DNA of 64,000 bases from Paraburkholderia sp. Tr-20389 (GCF_017104565.1 NZ_JAAGPD010000001.1:558001-622000), one strand, 5' to 3'; counted from the first letter of the stretch, positions 18,314 through 26,870 are shown. Notes: generated by a model from the letters alone, not told the origin. A program made the numbers and translations.

Positions 18314-19786
18314 ATGCAGACTTCGCCGGCCCCCGCCGTTCGCGTGTTCGATGCCGTGAAGGCGCTCGCCTTCATCGGCGATCTGAGCATGGGACAGCCG
18401 ACCGATCATTCTGTCCGCACTGCCTGGCTCGCGGTGCGCCTCGCGCGCGCCGCCGAACTCGACGCCCCCACCGTCATCGCCGTATGCGAGGCTTCGCTGC
18501 TGCGCTGGTCGGGCTGCACCGCGAATGCAGCGGGCTTTGCGGAAGCGACCGGCGACGACATCGCAAGCCGCGAAGCGATGCTCGCGCTCAAGCCCGATTG
18601 GGCAGGACCGATCGACATGCACGCCGATCTCGGCGCCGTCATCACGCCGCTCGCACGCATCCATTGCGAAGTGTCGAGCGAAGCGGCGCGCATGCTCGGT
18701 CTCGGTCAAGACACGGAGGCCACGTTGCGGCATGTGTTCGAATCGTGGGATGGCAGCGGCTCGCCCGATCACCTTGCGGGCAGCGCAGTGCCGACCAGCG
18801 TCTTCATCGTGGCCCTCGCCGGCGAGTTGGAGATCTTCTCGCGCACGTACGGCATCGAACGGGCCCGTGCGCTGATCGGCCAGCGCGCCGATTCGCGCTA
18901 TCCCGACAAGCTCGCGCATCTCGCCGTCCGGCTCGCGGCGGATTGGCTCGATGAACTCGAACACGCGGACGCGGCGTCCATCGATGCCGCGCTATTGACG
19001 CCGCACATGAGCGACGTCACGCCCGTCGAACTGGTCGCCGACATCATCGATCTGAAACTGCCGTGGATGACGGGCTATTCTCGCAGCGTCGCGGCGACGG
19101 CTGCGTCGTGCGCCGCGCGCCTGGCGCTCGATGCGAACGCGCAGAATCGCCTGTATTGCGCGGGACTGGTTCACGGCATGGGGCGCGCGGCCGTGCCGAA
19201 TCCGATCTGGGACACGCCGTCGCGGCTGTCGCAAGCCGCGTGGGAGAAAGTGCGTCTCGTGCCGTACTGGACCTCGCGTGCGGGCAGGCAGACGGGCACA
19301 CTTGCCGAAGCCGCCGAACTCGGCTCGCACGCGTATGAACGGCTCGATGGTTCGGGGTATTTTCGTGGCGCCGCGGGTGCGGCATTGCCGGTCGAAGCGC
19401 GCATTCTGGCCGCGAGCGCGACATGGGTCGCACTGCGCGCGGCGCGTCCGTGGCGCGCTGCGCTGACGGACCACGAGGCCGCGAAGCTGATACAGGAAGA
19501 AGCAGCACAGGGACGCTACGATGCCGGCGTGGTCGATGCACTGATCGACGCAGGACCGTCGCAGCGCCGCGTCATCAATCCGCGCGCGCACAATGCGCGC
19601 CTGTCGGCGCGCGAAATCGACGTGCTGCGCGGCATTTCGCAGGGCGCGAGCAACAAGGAAGTCGCCCGCGATCTGTCGTTGAGTCCGAGCACCGTGCGCA
19701 CGCATGTCGAAAGCGTGTTTCGCAAGCTCGATTGCTCGACGCGCGCGGCCGCCACGCTCAAGGCGCTGGCGCTCGGATTGCTGTGA
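18314..19786 (+). CDS. Degenerate tandem HD-GYP protein with C-terminal LuxR HTH
   Basis: 490 residues. The first HD-like domain (residues about 10-220) keeps the late ESWDGSG segment but not a clear HD pair. The second (about 230-420) reads LYCAGLVHGMGR where HD-GYP enzymes have LHDIGK, and ERLDGSGYFRG where they have GYP. The terminal 65 residues (LSAREIDVLRGISQGASNKEVARDLSLSPSTVRTH) are a LuxR/GerE HTH. The metal-binding HD is therefore lost in at least the second copy, and the domains probably sense rather than hydrolyse cyclic di-GMP. It is predicted to be a cytoplasmic transcription factor; targets are unknown. Confidence 0.8.
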   Translation: MQTSPAPAVRVFDAVKALAFIGDLSMGQPTDHSVRTAWLAVRLARAAELDAPTVIAVCEASLLRWSGCTANAAGFAEATGDDIASREAMLALKPDWAGPIDMHADLGAVITPLARIHCEVSSEAARMLGLGQDTEATLRHVFESWDGSGSPDHLAGSAVPTSVFIVALAGELEIFSRTYGIERARALIGQRADSRYPDKLAHLAVRLAADWLDELEHADAASIDAALLTPHMSDVTPVELVADIIDLKLPWMTGYSRSVAATAASCAARLALDANAQNRLYCAGLVHGMGRAAVPNPIWDTPSRLSQAAWEKVRLVPYWTSRAGRQTGTLAEAAELGSHAYERLDGSGYFRGAAGAALPVEARILAASATWVALRAARPWRAALTDHEAAKLIQEEAAQGRYDAGVVDALIDAGPSQRRVINPRAHNARLSAREIDVLRGISQGASNKEVARDLSLSPSTVRTHVESVFRKLDCSTRAAATLKALALGLL

Positions 19787-19791
19787 CGCGC

Positions 19792-20136
19792 TCAGGCGGC
19801 AGCGATGACCTCGATGCGCAGCGCCTCGCCGCCCGCCGCGATCTCCAGCAGGCGATCCACGTTCGGATGCGCGCCCGGACGATTGCGCGCGTCGGCCGTG
19901 TGCTCGGCGAACACGGCGAGACCATGCTCCGCAGCCTTCGCGTCGAGCGTGCCGAAAGCTTCGCGCAAATAGTGGTACACGGCGAGCGAGCCCTGCTTGC
20001 CCGGCTTGTTTTCGATGCTCGCGACCACGGCGCCCTTGCGGTCGACGAGATCGATACGCTCGATACCGTCGATGCCCGGCAGTTGCGCGAGGTTGTCCTT
20101 GAATACGTTGCCCGGTTGAATCACTGAAAACTCCAT
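19792..20136 (-). CDS. DUF2322 family protein
   Basis: 114 residues from the ATG at 20136. Recognisable family pattern: FKDNLAQLPGIDGIERIDLVD, GSLAVYHYL and GLAVFAEHTADAR followed by HPNVDRLL. No signal peptide or membrane segment is present. The function of the family is unknown. It converges on the HD/LuxR gene with 5 bases between stops. Confidence 0.75.
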   Translation of the reverse strand: MEFSVIQPGNVFKDNLAQLPGIDGIERIDLVDRKGAVVASIENKPGKQGSLAVYHYLREAFGTLDAKAAEHGLAVFAEHTADARNRPGAHPNVDRLLEIAAGGEALRIEVIAAA

Positions 20137-20421
20137 CGTTCGGAAAATGACTGGCGGGCCGTATCTTATCCGATTGCCCGCGCAGCCCGCGTTGTTCACC
20201 ATGTCATGGCCCGCTGCATGGGATTTTCACGCAGCTTTCCATTTCGGACACCAATGGAAAAACGCGCGTCGTTTACCTCGTCAGCAATATTGTCAGATCG
20301 AAGTTAAAATTGCCCGCTTGAATTCCGTCCGTATAGCGAGTGCGCCCGACAGTTGCCGCGCACCGGCCGCATTGCCTTCATCGAGGGCAGATCACCGAGT
20401 CAGTAGCAAGGAACGACGTCA

Positions 20422-20970
20422 ATGACAGGCGCAGACTTGTCCAGCATGCTGCCCGACATGCTTCCGAGGTTATGGGCTTTCGCATTGCGCATTTCCGGCG
20501 ATCAGCACGACGCCGAAGATCTCGTGCAGCGCGCGTGCGTGCGCGGGCTGGAACGCGCGCATCAGTTGCAGGCGGACACGGCGCCCCTCAGCTGGATGTT
20601 TTCGATCGTGCATTCCACGTGGATCAACGAGCTGCGCGCGCGTTCGGTGCGCAGCCGTTCAAGCATGGAATGGGACGACGACTTCCTCGAAACGGTTGAA
20701 GACCCGTCGGCGCGCACGCCCGAACAGATCACGATGAACGCGCAGATCATCGAGGCCGTGCAGCGTCTGCCCGAAGCGCAGCGCGTGGTGATGCTGCTCG
20801 TGGCCGTCGAGGGCCTCAGCTACAGCGAGACGGCGCAAGCGCTGGACGTGCCCATCGGCACCGTGATGAGCCGGCTGTCGCGCGCGCGTCAGGCGATCGG
20901 CGCGCTGTTCGCGGGCAAAGCGGCCCCGTCGCTGAAAATGGCCGCACTCGGCAAGGACTCGGCGTCATGA
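20422..20970 (+). CDS. ECF-family RNA polymerase sigma factor
   Basis: 182 residues with AAGGA before the ATG. Sigma region 2 spans residues about 12-80 (ALRISGDQHDAEDLVQRACVRG, then WMFSIVHSTWINELR) and region 4 about 115-165 (LPEAQRVVMLLVAVEGLSYSETAQALDVPIGTVMSRLSRAR). No extra C-terminal domain. It overlaps an anti-sigma gene (ATGA), the usual arrangement for stress-responsive ECF pairs. The peroxidase downstream suggests an oxidative or envelope signal. Confidence 0.92.
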   Translation: MTGADLSSMLPDMLPRLWAFALRISGDQHDAEDLVQRACVRGLERAHQLQADTAPLSWMFSIVHSTWINELRARSVRSRSSMEWDDDFLETVEDPSARTPEQITMNAQIIEAVQRLPEAQRVVMLLVAVEGLSYSETAQALDVPIGTVMSRLSRARQAIGALFAGKAAPSLKMAALGKDSAS

Positions 20971-21899
20971 AAGTAGACGACCTCATGCTGATGGCCTACG
21001 TCGACGGCGAACTCGATATCGAGGAACGCCGCGAGATCGAACGCGAGCTGGATGATTCGCCGGAACTCGCGGAGCGCATCGAACTGTTCCGTGCATCGAG
21101 CCTGCCGTTTCACGACGCCTTCACGCAGCAGAAGCTGCCGCCCGTGCCCGAATCGCTGACGCGCAAGATCGCCGAACTTTCACGCACGCATGCAAGCGCA
21201 ACATCGCCCGTGCCGCCCGGCCCCGCCGCCGATCCGGCCGCGAACGATGCCGTCGCACCCGCCAGCGCCGGCACACCGCCGTCCGCGCCGATCCGTTCAC
21301 GCATGCGCTTTTCCGCGCCGTGGCTCGCGGTCGCGTTCGTCGCGGGCGTGTTCTGCTGCGGTATCGGGTTGCGTCTGACGCCTGGCCTGCTGCTGGGAAG
21401 CGAAAGCACGACGGTTGCGTCCGCACAGCCCGCTTCGCCATGGGTGATGGCGGCAGCGGGCTACCAGGCGCTCTATTCGCGCGACACGGTCGCCGCCACG
21501 ACGGACCCGTCCGTCTCGGCAAAGACGGTCGCCGATATCCACGAGATCGACGGGCTGCCCGTGCGCGTGCCCGATCTCAGTGCGCAAGGCCTGACGTTCA
21601 AGCGTATCCAGCGTCTGCGCTTTCACGACAAGCCGCTCGTGCAGATCGTCTATCTGCCGAAATCGGGCGGCCCCGTCGCGCTGTGCGTCGTGAAGGATGC
21701 GAAGCCGGATCAGTCGATCGCGCAACAGAAGATCGACGACATGAACGTCGTCACATGGCGGCAGTCGGAACTGAGCTATGCGCTGATCGGCTCGCAGGGG
21801 CAGGTCGATCTCGACAGGCTCGGCAAGATGATCGCCAATCGCGATGTCGACGCGATGTTCAGCCGCGTGTCGGTGCCGGAGCATTCCGTGGCGAGCTGA
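20967..21899 (+). CDS. Membrane anti-sigma factor (first copy)
   Basis: 310 residues. The N-terminal cytoplasmic domain (LMAYVDGELDIEERREIERELD) matches anti-sigma domains but lacks the His-x3-Cys-x2-Cys zinc motif. A membrane helix follows near residues 115-135 (APWLAVAFVAGVFCCGIGL), then a periplasmic domain ending in VVTWRQSELSYALIGS. It is translationally coupled to the sigma factor and probably holds it inactive. It is closely similar in layout to the next gene. Confidence 0.85.
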   Translation: MKVDDLMLMAYVDGELDIEERREIERELDDSPELAERIELFRASSLPFHDAFTQQKLPPVPESLTRKIAELSRTHASATSPVPPGPAADPAANDAVAPASAGTPPSAPIRSRMRFSAPWLAVAFVAGVFCCGIGLRLTPGLLLGSESTTVASAQPASPWVMAAAGYQALYSRDTVAATTDPSVSAKTVADIHEIDGLPVRVPDLSAQGLTFKRIQRLRFHDKPLVQIVYLPKSGGPVALCVVKDAKPDQSIAQQKIDDMNVVTWRQSELSYALIGSQGQVDLDRLGKMIANRDVDAMFSRVSVPEHSVAS

Positions 21900-22063
21900 C
21901 ATTGCAGCGGCGCGCGGATTTGCCTTCGCGCGCACGCACGTCAAATCGGCACATTGACCCTATTGGGCGAGCAGAACGTTATACTGGATAGCCAGCTAGC
22001 TGTGACATCGCCGTGACATGATCCCCATTCGTGTTGCGGCACTTCCGACCAGGGCCCGAGCGT

Positions 22064-23008
22064 ATGAATGTCGACGATACCGTGCTGATGGCGTATGTCG
22101 ACGACGAACTGTCGCCGCAGGAACGTCAGCAGATCGAAGACGAACTCCGCGCACACGCGGAGCTCGCGGACAAGGTCGCCCTCTTCAAGGCGTCGCGCCT
22201 GCCGTATCGCGAGGCATTCGCCGAACAAAAGCTGCCGCCTGTACCCGACAGCCTCGTCAAACGTGTCGACGATCTGCTGCGCGCGCATACGGAAGCGGCG
22301 AAGCGCGTCACGGCGCCGTCGCCAGCCGCGCAAGACACGAACGAATCCGTAGCGAACGACGCCGTCATCGGACACAGCGCGCAATTGCCGCCGTCCGCGC
22401 CCGTGCGTTCGCGTCTGCGTATCGCACCTGCGTGGCTGGCCGTCGCGTTTGTCGGCGGCGCATTCTGCTGCGGCGTCGTGCTGCGGCTTGCGCCCGGCGT
22501 CGGCTTCAATCCGGGCGGCAACGCGCCAAGCAATGCGGCCACGGTCGCGTCGTCGACGATGGGCTCGCTGCCGTGGGTGCAGGTCGCGGCGAGCTACCAG
22601 CAACTGTATTCGCGCGACACCGTCTCGCACATGTGGCCCGATGTATCCGACGCGCAAAGCACCGTCGACGAAATCCGCACGGAAGACGGCATCGCGCTGC
22701 GTGTGCCCGATCTGAGCAAAGCGGGACTGCGCTTCATCCGCGTCCAACGCCTGAAGTTTCATGGCCGTCCGCTCGTGCAGATCGTTTATCTGCCGCAAAA
22801 AGGCGACCCCGTCGCGCTGTGCGTGATCAAGGAAGACAAGGCGGACCAGTCCGTCGCATCGCAGCGCATCGACACGATGAACGTCGTCACGTGGCGCGAG
22901 TCGAAGCTGGGCTATGCGCTGATCGGCGCATCCAGCAACGGCGATCTTGCACCGCTTGGCAAAGAGATCGCCGGCCGTCATTTCGATCCACTCTTTGGTT
23001 CCGTTTGA
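22064..23008 (+). CDS. Membrane anti-sigma factor (second copy)
   Basis: 314 residues from the ATG at 22064. It is a paralogue of the preceding gene: LMAYVDDELSPQERQQIEDEL at the start, APAWLAVAFVGGAFCCGVVL as membrane helix, and shared periplasmic segments such as RPLVQIVYLP and MNVVTWRESKLGYALIG. The zinc Cys residues are absent here too. No second sigma gene accompanies it. A 164-base gap with a possible TATACT -10 (21980-21985) precedes it, so it may have its own promoter. Confidence 0.82.
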   Translation: MNVDDTVLMAYVDDELSPQERQQIEDELRAHAELADKVALFKASRLPYREAFAEQKLPPVPDSLVKRVDDLLRAHTEAAKRVTAPSPAAQDTNESVANDAVIGHSAQLPPSAPVRSRLRIAPAWLAVAFVGGAFCCGVVLRLAPGVGFNPGGNAPSNAATVASSTMGSLPWVQVAASYQQLYSRDTVSHMWPDVSDAQSTVDEIRTEDGIALRVPDLSKAGLRFIRVQRLKFHGRPLVQIVYLPQKGDPVALCVIKEDKADQSVASQRIDTMNVVTWRESKLGYALIGASSNGDLAPLGKEIAGRHFDPLFGSV

Positions 23009-23060
23009 TGCAGCGTGCGCGATGGTGTGTCGTCGCGCGCGCCGCATGTGCCGTCGATTC

Positions 23061-24113
23061 ATGTCCAGATTTCCCTTTCGCACTGTCGCGGGCGGCGCGC
23101 TCGCCGTCGTTACGCTAGGCACCTTCGCGGGCGCTTACGCCATCACGCATGGTTTCGCGGGCCTGCTCGGCACGCAGCCTTCGGCGACGCAGATCATCGA
23201 CCGCTTCGAATCCGTGTCGGGCAAGCACGCCGGCTTCCGGCGCAATCACGCGAAAGGCGTGTGCGTCACCGGCTATTTCGACAGCAACGGCAACGCCGCG
23301 CCGCTCTCGCGCGCAAGCGTGTTCGCAGCGGGCCGCTCCCAGGTGGTGGGACGTCTGTCGATCGGCGGCGGCAATCCGGCGCAGGCCGATGGCGCGTCGA
23401 ACGTGCGCAGCCTCGCGCTGCGCATCGTGATGCCCGACGGCAGCGAGTGGCGCACCGCGATGAACTCCGCGCCGATCTTCCCCGTGCGCACGCCCGAAGC
23501 GTTGTTCGACATGCTCGCGGCGTCGCGCCAGGCGCGCGAAACGACCACGTACGGCAGCGACGCAGGCATGGATGCCTTCATGAAAGCGCATCCCGAAACC
23601 GCGCGCTTCGAGCAGTGGCAGCACGAGCATCCGCCGTCGTCGGCTTTCGGCAATGCTGCCTATTACAGCGTGTCGGCGTTCCGGCTGATCGATCGCGACG
23701 GTCGCGTGCAGAACGTGCGCTGGCGTGTCGAACCCGACGATGCCTATGTACCGCTCGCCGATGCGCAGAAACACGACAGCGATTTTCTCGAACGCGGCCT
23801 CGCTGAACGTCTGCAACAAGGCTCGCTTCGCTGGCATATGGTGATCACGCTCGCGCAAGCGGGCGACGTCACCAATGATTCGACGCGTCAATGGCCCGCA
23901 AACCGCACCCAGATCGACGTGGGAACGCTCGTCGTGCAACGCGAAGAAGCGCAGATCGACGGTCCATGCCGCGACATCAGCTTCGATCCGCTGACGCTGC
24001 CTGACGGTATTGCGCCGTCCGACGATCCATTGCTCCACGCACGTTCCGCTGCGTATGCGGAATCGCATGAACGGCGCGTGCGTGAAGAGCAACACTACAC
24101 GGCACGACGATAG
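23061..24113 (+). CDS. Catalase-related peroxidase, exported
   Basis: 350 residues from the ATG at 23061 (alternatives at 23022 and 23046; none has a good ribosome site). Residues 1-35 form a signal/anchor sequence. The catalase core follows: GFRRNHAKGVCVTGYFDS holds the distal His region, then VVGRLSIGGGNPAQADG and RSLALRIVMPDG. The protein is shorter than true catalases and fits the SrpA/YfeN-like clade of haem peroxidases. It lies 52 bases after the second anti-sigma gene and is likely controlled by the ECF factor. Confidence 0.82.
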   Translation: MSRFPFRTVAGGALAVVTLGTFAGAYAITHGFAGLLGTQPSATQIIDRFESVSGKHAGFRRNHAKGVCVTGYFDSNGNAAPLSRASVFAAGRSQVVGRLSIGGGNPAQADGASNVRSLALRIVMPDGSEWRTAMNSAPIFPVRTPEALFDMLAASRQARETTTYGSDAGMDAFMKAHPETARFEQWQHEHPPSSAFGNAAYYSVSAFRLIDRDGRVQNVRWRVEPDDAYVPLADAQKHDSDFLERGLAERLQQGSLRWHMVITLAQAGDVTNDSTRQWPANRTQIDVGTLVVQREEAQIDGPCRDISFDPLTLPDGIAPSDDPLLHARSAAYAESHERRVREEQHYTARR

Positions 24114-24418
24114 CCGCAGATCGCCCACATAGTGAGCGGCCTCGTTTTATCGAACGCCGCTTCGTCCTCGCAGAGTATTTTCTTCACGCATGAGCGCAAC
24201 ACGATGCCCACCGCATCGTACGTCGTGCCGCAACCGCTTGTCCCGCAAGCGTTTTTCGCATGCCATCCATCTTCTTCGCGCGATTGGGAATCGGATGGAA
24301 TAGTCCCTTGCTATCAGGTGTTGTGTATTGGAGAGCGCTACAAACGAAACGGCGCCCACGACCAGAACCACGGGGGATATCGGCGCATCGGCCGCGCCGC
24401 GATGGCTATGGAGTACAC
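24114..24418. other. Intergenic region before the HrpG-like regulator
   Basis: 305 bases without a convincing gene. It holds a perfect hrp-type box at 24255-24279 (separate entry). Otherwise it contains only scattered short frames without start signals. Confidence 0.5.
24255..24317 (+). promoter_or_regulatory. hrp (PIP) box with weak -10, upstream of the HrpG-like gene
   Basis: TTCGC-N15-TTCGC at 24255-24279 is a perfect PIP box. The best downstream hexamer is TATCAG at 24312-24317, 32 nt away, which lacks the final T of YANNNT. The gene starts 140 bases after the box. If functional, it would feed the AraC activator back onto its presumed upstream regulator. Confidence 0.45.
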
Positions 24419-25138
24419 ATGCGAATTGCCTTATTCACTTTCAGCGACGTACTGTTCAAGCAGATCAGCGAAGGTTTCGAGCAGAACGGCACGTCATGCA
24501 CGCGTTTCACCGACGAGCTTTCGCTGATCCGATTCCTGCAACGCGACTCGGCGGCGCTCGTCATCTTCGATGCAACGCAGAGCCAGATTCCCGCGCTCGC
24601 GACGCTCGAGTGGCGCAGTTGCCATTTCCGCACCGATCTGCCCGTGATGATGATCGGCCGCGCGTGGGACAGCGCGGCGGTGATCGATGCGCTGGATGCG
24701 GGCGTCGATGAAGTCGTGATCGGCACCGCGAACGTCGACGAGATCATGGCGCGCGCGCGGCGCGTGATTACGCGCTGCCGCGGCTCGCGCATGGTCGACC
24801 GGCTGACGGTGGCGGGCTATACGATCGACCGGACGGCGCGCACGGTGAGCTTCGGCGGACGAAAGGTTTCGCTGACGGCGCGCGAACTGAGCCTCGCGTG
24901 GTTGCTGTTCATGAACGCGGGCACGCTGATGAGCCGCGAACAGCTGGCGCACGCCGTGTGGGGCAAGGACGCCGATCTTGCGGGCCGCTCGCTCGAACAG
25001 CACATCTACAAGCTGCGCTCGAAGCTCGCACTGGACAATCGCGACGGGTCGCAGCTGAAGACGGTGTACTCGCTCGGCTATGTGTTCGTCGCGCGCTCGC
25101 AGGAAGCCGTCGAGTGTCAGGAACCCGTCGCCGCGTGA
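24419..25138 (+). CDS. Atypical OmpR-type response regulator, HrpG-like
   Basis: 239 residues from the ATG at 24419 with GGAG six bases upstream. Residues 1-118 are receiver-like and 125-230 are an OmpR winged helix (VSLTARELSLAWLLFMNAG; LEQHIYKLRSKL; YSLGYVF). Asp51 (LVIFDAT) sits at the phospho-acceptor position, but the N-terminal acidic pair is replaced by FTFSDV and the conserved Lys region reads VIGTANVDE without Lys. No histidine kinase gene adjoins. HrpG of Ralstonia and Xanthomonas is an OmpR protein above HrpB/HrpX, so an HrpG-like role is inferred from family and position. Confidence 0.75.
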   Translation: MRIALFTFSDVLFKQISEGFEQNGTSCTRFTDELSLIRFLQRDSAALVIFDATQSQIPALATLEWRSCHFRTDLPVMMIGRAWDSAAVIDALDAGVDEVVIGTANVDEIMARARRVITRCRGSRMVDRLTVAGYTIDRTARTVSFGGRKVSLTARELSLAWLLFMNAGTLMSREQLAHAVWGKDADLAGRSLEQHIYKLRSKLALDNRDGSQLKTVYSLGYVFVARSQEAVECQEPVAA

Positions 25139-25389
25139 AGCGGTTGCGCGCTCATGCGAAGTCGACGCAATCATGGAAAGATCACACGGAGTGGACGAAT
25201 GCGGCCCGCGCGGCACACGATGCACGCGCCCGACGATGCGGCAACCCGCCCGCAACGAATGCCCGTTCGCCATGCCCGCAGTATCCCGTGCACCTTGCAG
25301 CGCCCGGTTCGCCTCGCGCCCGTTCACGCATGCGAAGCGCCACTCGAGCCCTTCGCGCATGCGTCAACGGCGTGCGAAAGCGGCAGTGC

Positions 25390-26334
25390 TCACGCGAGAA
25401 TCTGATTCAGATAGCCGAGACGCGACGCCATCTGCGGATCGGACGGCTGTTCGAACGCGTTGCAGAATGCCTGCGTCGCGGCCTGCGCGCTGTTCGTGCC
25501 CTTCACGGCGGCGATTGCGCCCGCTTGCGACGTCTGCAATTCCTGCTTCAGGTAGCCGTAGTTCGCGGCCTCGCTCGACGGATCGAGATTGTGCTGGCGC
25601 GCATAGTCGATCAAGCCCTGCTTGCGCGTGCCGCCCCATTGCGCGATACCGTAGCCGTTCGCGTTGTCGTCGGCCATGTTGGAGCCAGGCGAGCCGATCT
25701 TGCCGCCCTGGTTGATGCCCGAGTTCATGCCACCGCTCTCGTGCCACAGATTCGCGACGATGCCCGCCGCCTGGTTCTTCGTGAGCCCGAAATCCTTTTG
25801 CAGATTGCTGACATAGGCATCGGCGACCTGCTTGCTTTGCGCGGACGACAGCGCCTGCGTTTGCGGTGCGGTGCTGAGACCTTCGGGTGCTGCGCCGGGT
25901 GACGATGTGCCGCTGTTCGCCGACGGCGCCGTCGACGTGGATCCCGGCGTGCTCATGCCGCCGTTGCCCGCTTCACCACCCGCAGGCGCTGCATTGCCTG
26001 GCATCGCCGTGAAATTGTCGTAGCCGCCGAGGGGCGAGCCCGACGCTGCACTCGCAGATTGCCCGCCTGCACCGCTTTGCGCGCCCGTGCCTTCAGGATC
26101 GCCGAGCATGGCGGCGAGATCGGCGAGGAACTGCGACACCGGGTTGCCGTTGCCCGCCGCCGCGCCCGATGTCCCCGCGGCTTGCCCCGCGCCGTTGCCG
26201 TCGATCAGCTTCGCAATGTCGTTCAGCAGATTCGCGATCGACGCATCCTGCGACGAGCCGTTGCCCTGCATGCCCGAAACGGGCGACAGCCCCGATACAC
26301 CACCCACGCCGTTGAAAAGAGAAAGAGAGTTCAT
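25390..26334 (-). CDS. Harpin-like secreted protein fused to a phage-tail-lysozyme domain
   Basis: 314 residues from the ATG at 26334. Residues 1-160 are harpin-like: rich in Gly, Ser, Ala and Asn, with two short helices (IANLLNDIAKLIDG at 33-46; NPVSQFLADLAAMLG at 64-78) and no signal peptide. Residues 167-310 match phage tail lysozyme domains: AAGIVANLWHESGGMNSG with candidate catalytic Glu199, and ANGYGIAQWGGTRKQGLIDYA. The gene has a perfect PIP promoter (26372-26433). I infer a T3SS substrate that cuts peptidoglycan, either during pilus passage or in a bacterial target. One Cys (residue 291) is present. Confidence 0.8.
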   Translation of the reverse strand: MNSLSLFNGVGGVSGLSPVSGMQGNGSSQDASIANLLNDIAKLIDGNGAGQAAGTSGAAAGNGNPVSQFLADLAAMLGDPEGTGAQSGAGGQSASAASGSPLGGYDNFTAMPGNAAPAGGEAGNGGMSTPGSTSTAPSANSGTSSPGAAPEGLSTAPQTQALSSAQSKQVADAYVSNLQKDFGLTKNQAAGIVANLWHESGGMNSGINQGGKIGSPGSNMADDNANGYGIAQWGGTRKQGLIDYARQHNLDPSSEAANYGYLKQELQTSQAGAIAAVKGTNSAQAATQAFCNAFEQPSDPQMASRLGYLNQILA

Positions 26335-26371
26335 CCGAGTCCTCTGAAGAGATGGCCGTCCAGGTAGCGTC

Positions 26372-26433
26372 ACGATACGGGCCACGCCGCCGACGTATCG
26401 CGCAGGGTACGAAGCCAGATGCGCAAACGCGAA
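26372..26433 (-). promoter_or_regulatory. hrp (PIP) box promoter of the harpin-lysozyme gene
   Basis: Reading leftward: TTCGC-N15-TTCGT (26433-26409), then 31 nt, then TATCGT at 26377-26372 as -10. It matches the PIP box plus YANNNT arrangement used by HrpX/HrpB. The start codon is 38 bases after the -10. Confidence 0.8.
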
Positions 26434-26455
26434 AGCGCGATTCACCGCCGCGTGC

Positions 26456-26518
26456 TTCGCATGCCGGTAGTGCTGCTTCGCGTTGCGTGGGCATCGCATG
26501 GATGACGGAACGTATCCT
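26456..26518 (+). promoter_or_regulatory. Variant hrp box (one base longer spacer) before the coiled-coil/transglycosylase operon
   Basis: TTCGC at 26456-26460 and TTCGC at 26477-26481 are separated by 16 rather than 15 bases. The -10 TATCCT at 26513-26518 is still exactly 31 nt from the second half. The gene begins 38 bases later, the same leader length as on the divergent side. Confidence 0.55.
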
Positions 26519-26555
26519 CGTTCGCATCGCCTTTCGCTCGACAAGGAGCACGTTC

Positions 26556-26870
26556 ATGCGCCTATCCCGACGCGCCATCGTTGCGCTATCGATCGCGCTT
26601 TCCGCCATCGGCGCTCACGCGCAGAGCAACGTCAGCGAGGGCTTGCTGCGCGTGAATGCCGACGACGACCGGATCGCGGCGCGGCGACTGGACGAGGCAC
26701 GCGCGGAACAAAGACGCCTGGACGAACATCGTGAAGAAGCACATCGAGAAGACGCGCATCTCGAACAGGAACGGCTCGCGGAAGCACGGCGCGAAGCGCG
26801 CATCGACGCATATAACGCGTGGCTGCAGCGCTGGCACGAATCGCGAACGATCGAAGCCACGACGCCATGA
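26556..26870 (+). CDS. Small exported charged coiled-coil protein
   Basis: 104 residues from the ATG at 26556 with AAGGAG upstream. Residues 1-22 are a signal peptide (ending GAHA). The remainder (about 30-90) is an uninterrupted run of Arg, Glu, Asp, His and Ala, predicted to form one long helix or coiled coil. No family recognised. It overlaps the lytic transglycosylase start (ATGA), so the two are translationally coupled, and a scaffold or regulator of that enzyme is a reasonable guess. Confidence 0.72.
   Translation: MRLSRRAIVALSIALSAIGAHAQSNVSEGLLRVNADDDRIAARRLDEARAEQRRLDEHREEAHREDAHLEQERLAEARREARIDAYNAWLQRWHESRTIEATTP

Noticed and set aside
24295-24311. A sigma-54-type promoter (TGG...TTGCT) before the HrpG-like gene
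   Set aside because: The GG-to-GC spacing is 11 rather than 10 bases, and no sigma-54 activator is nearby.
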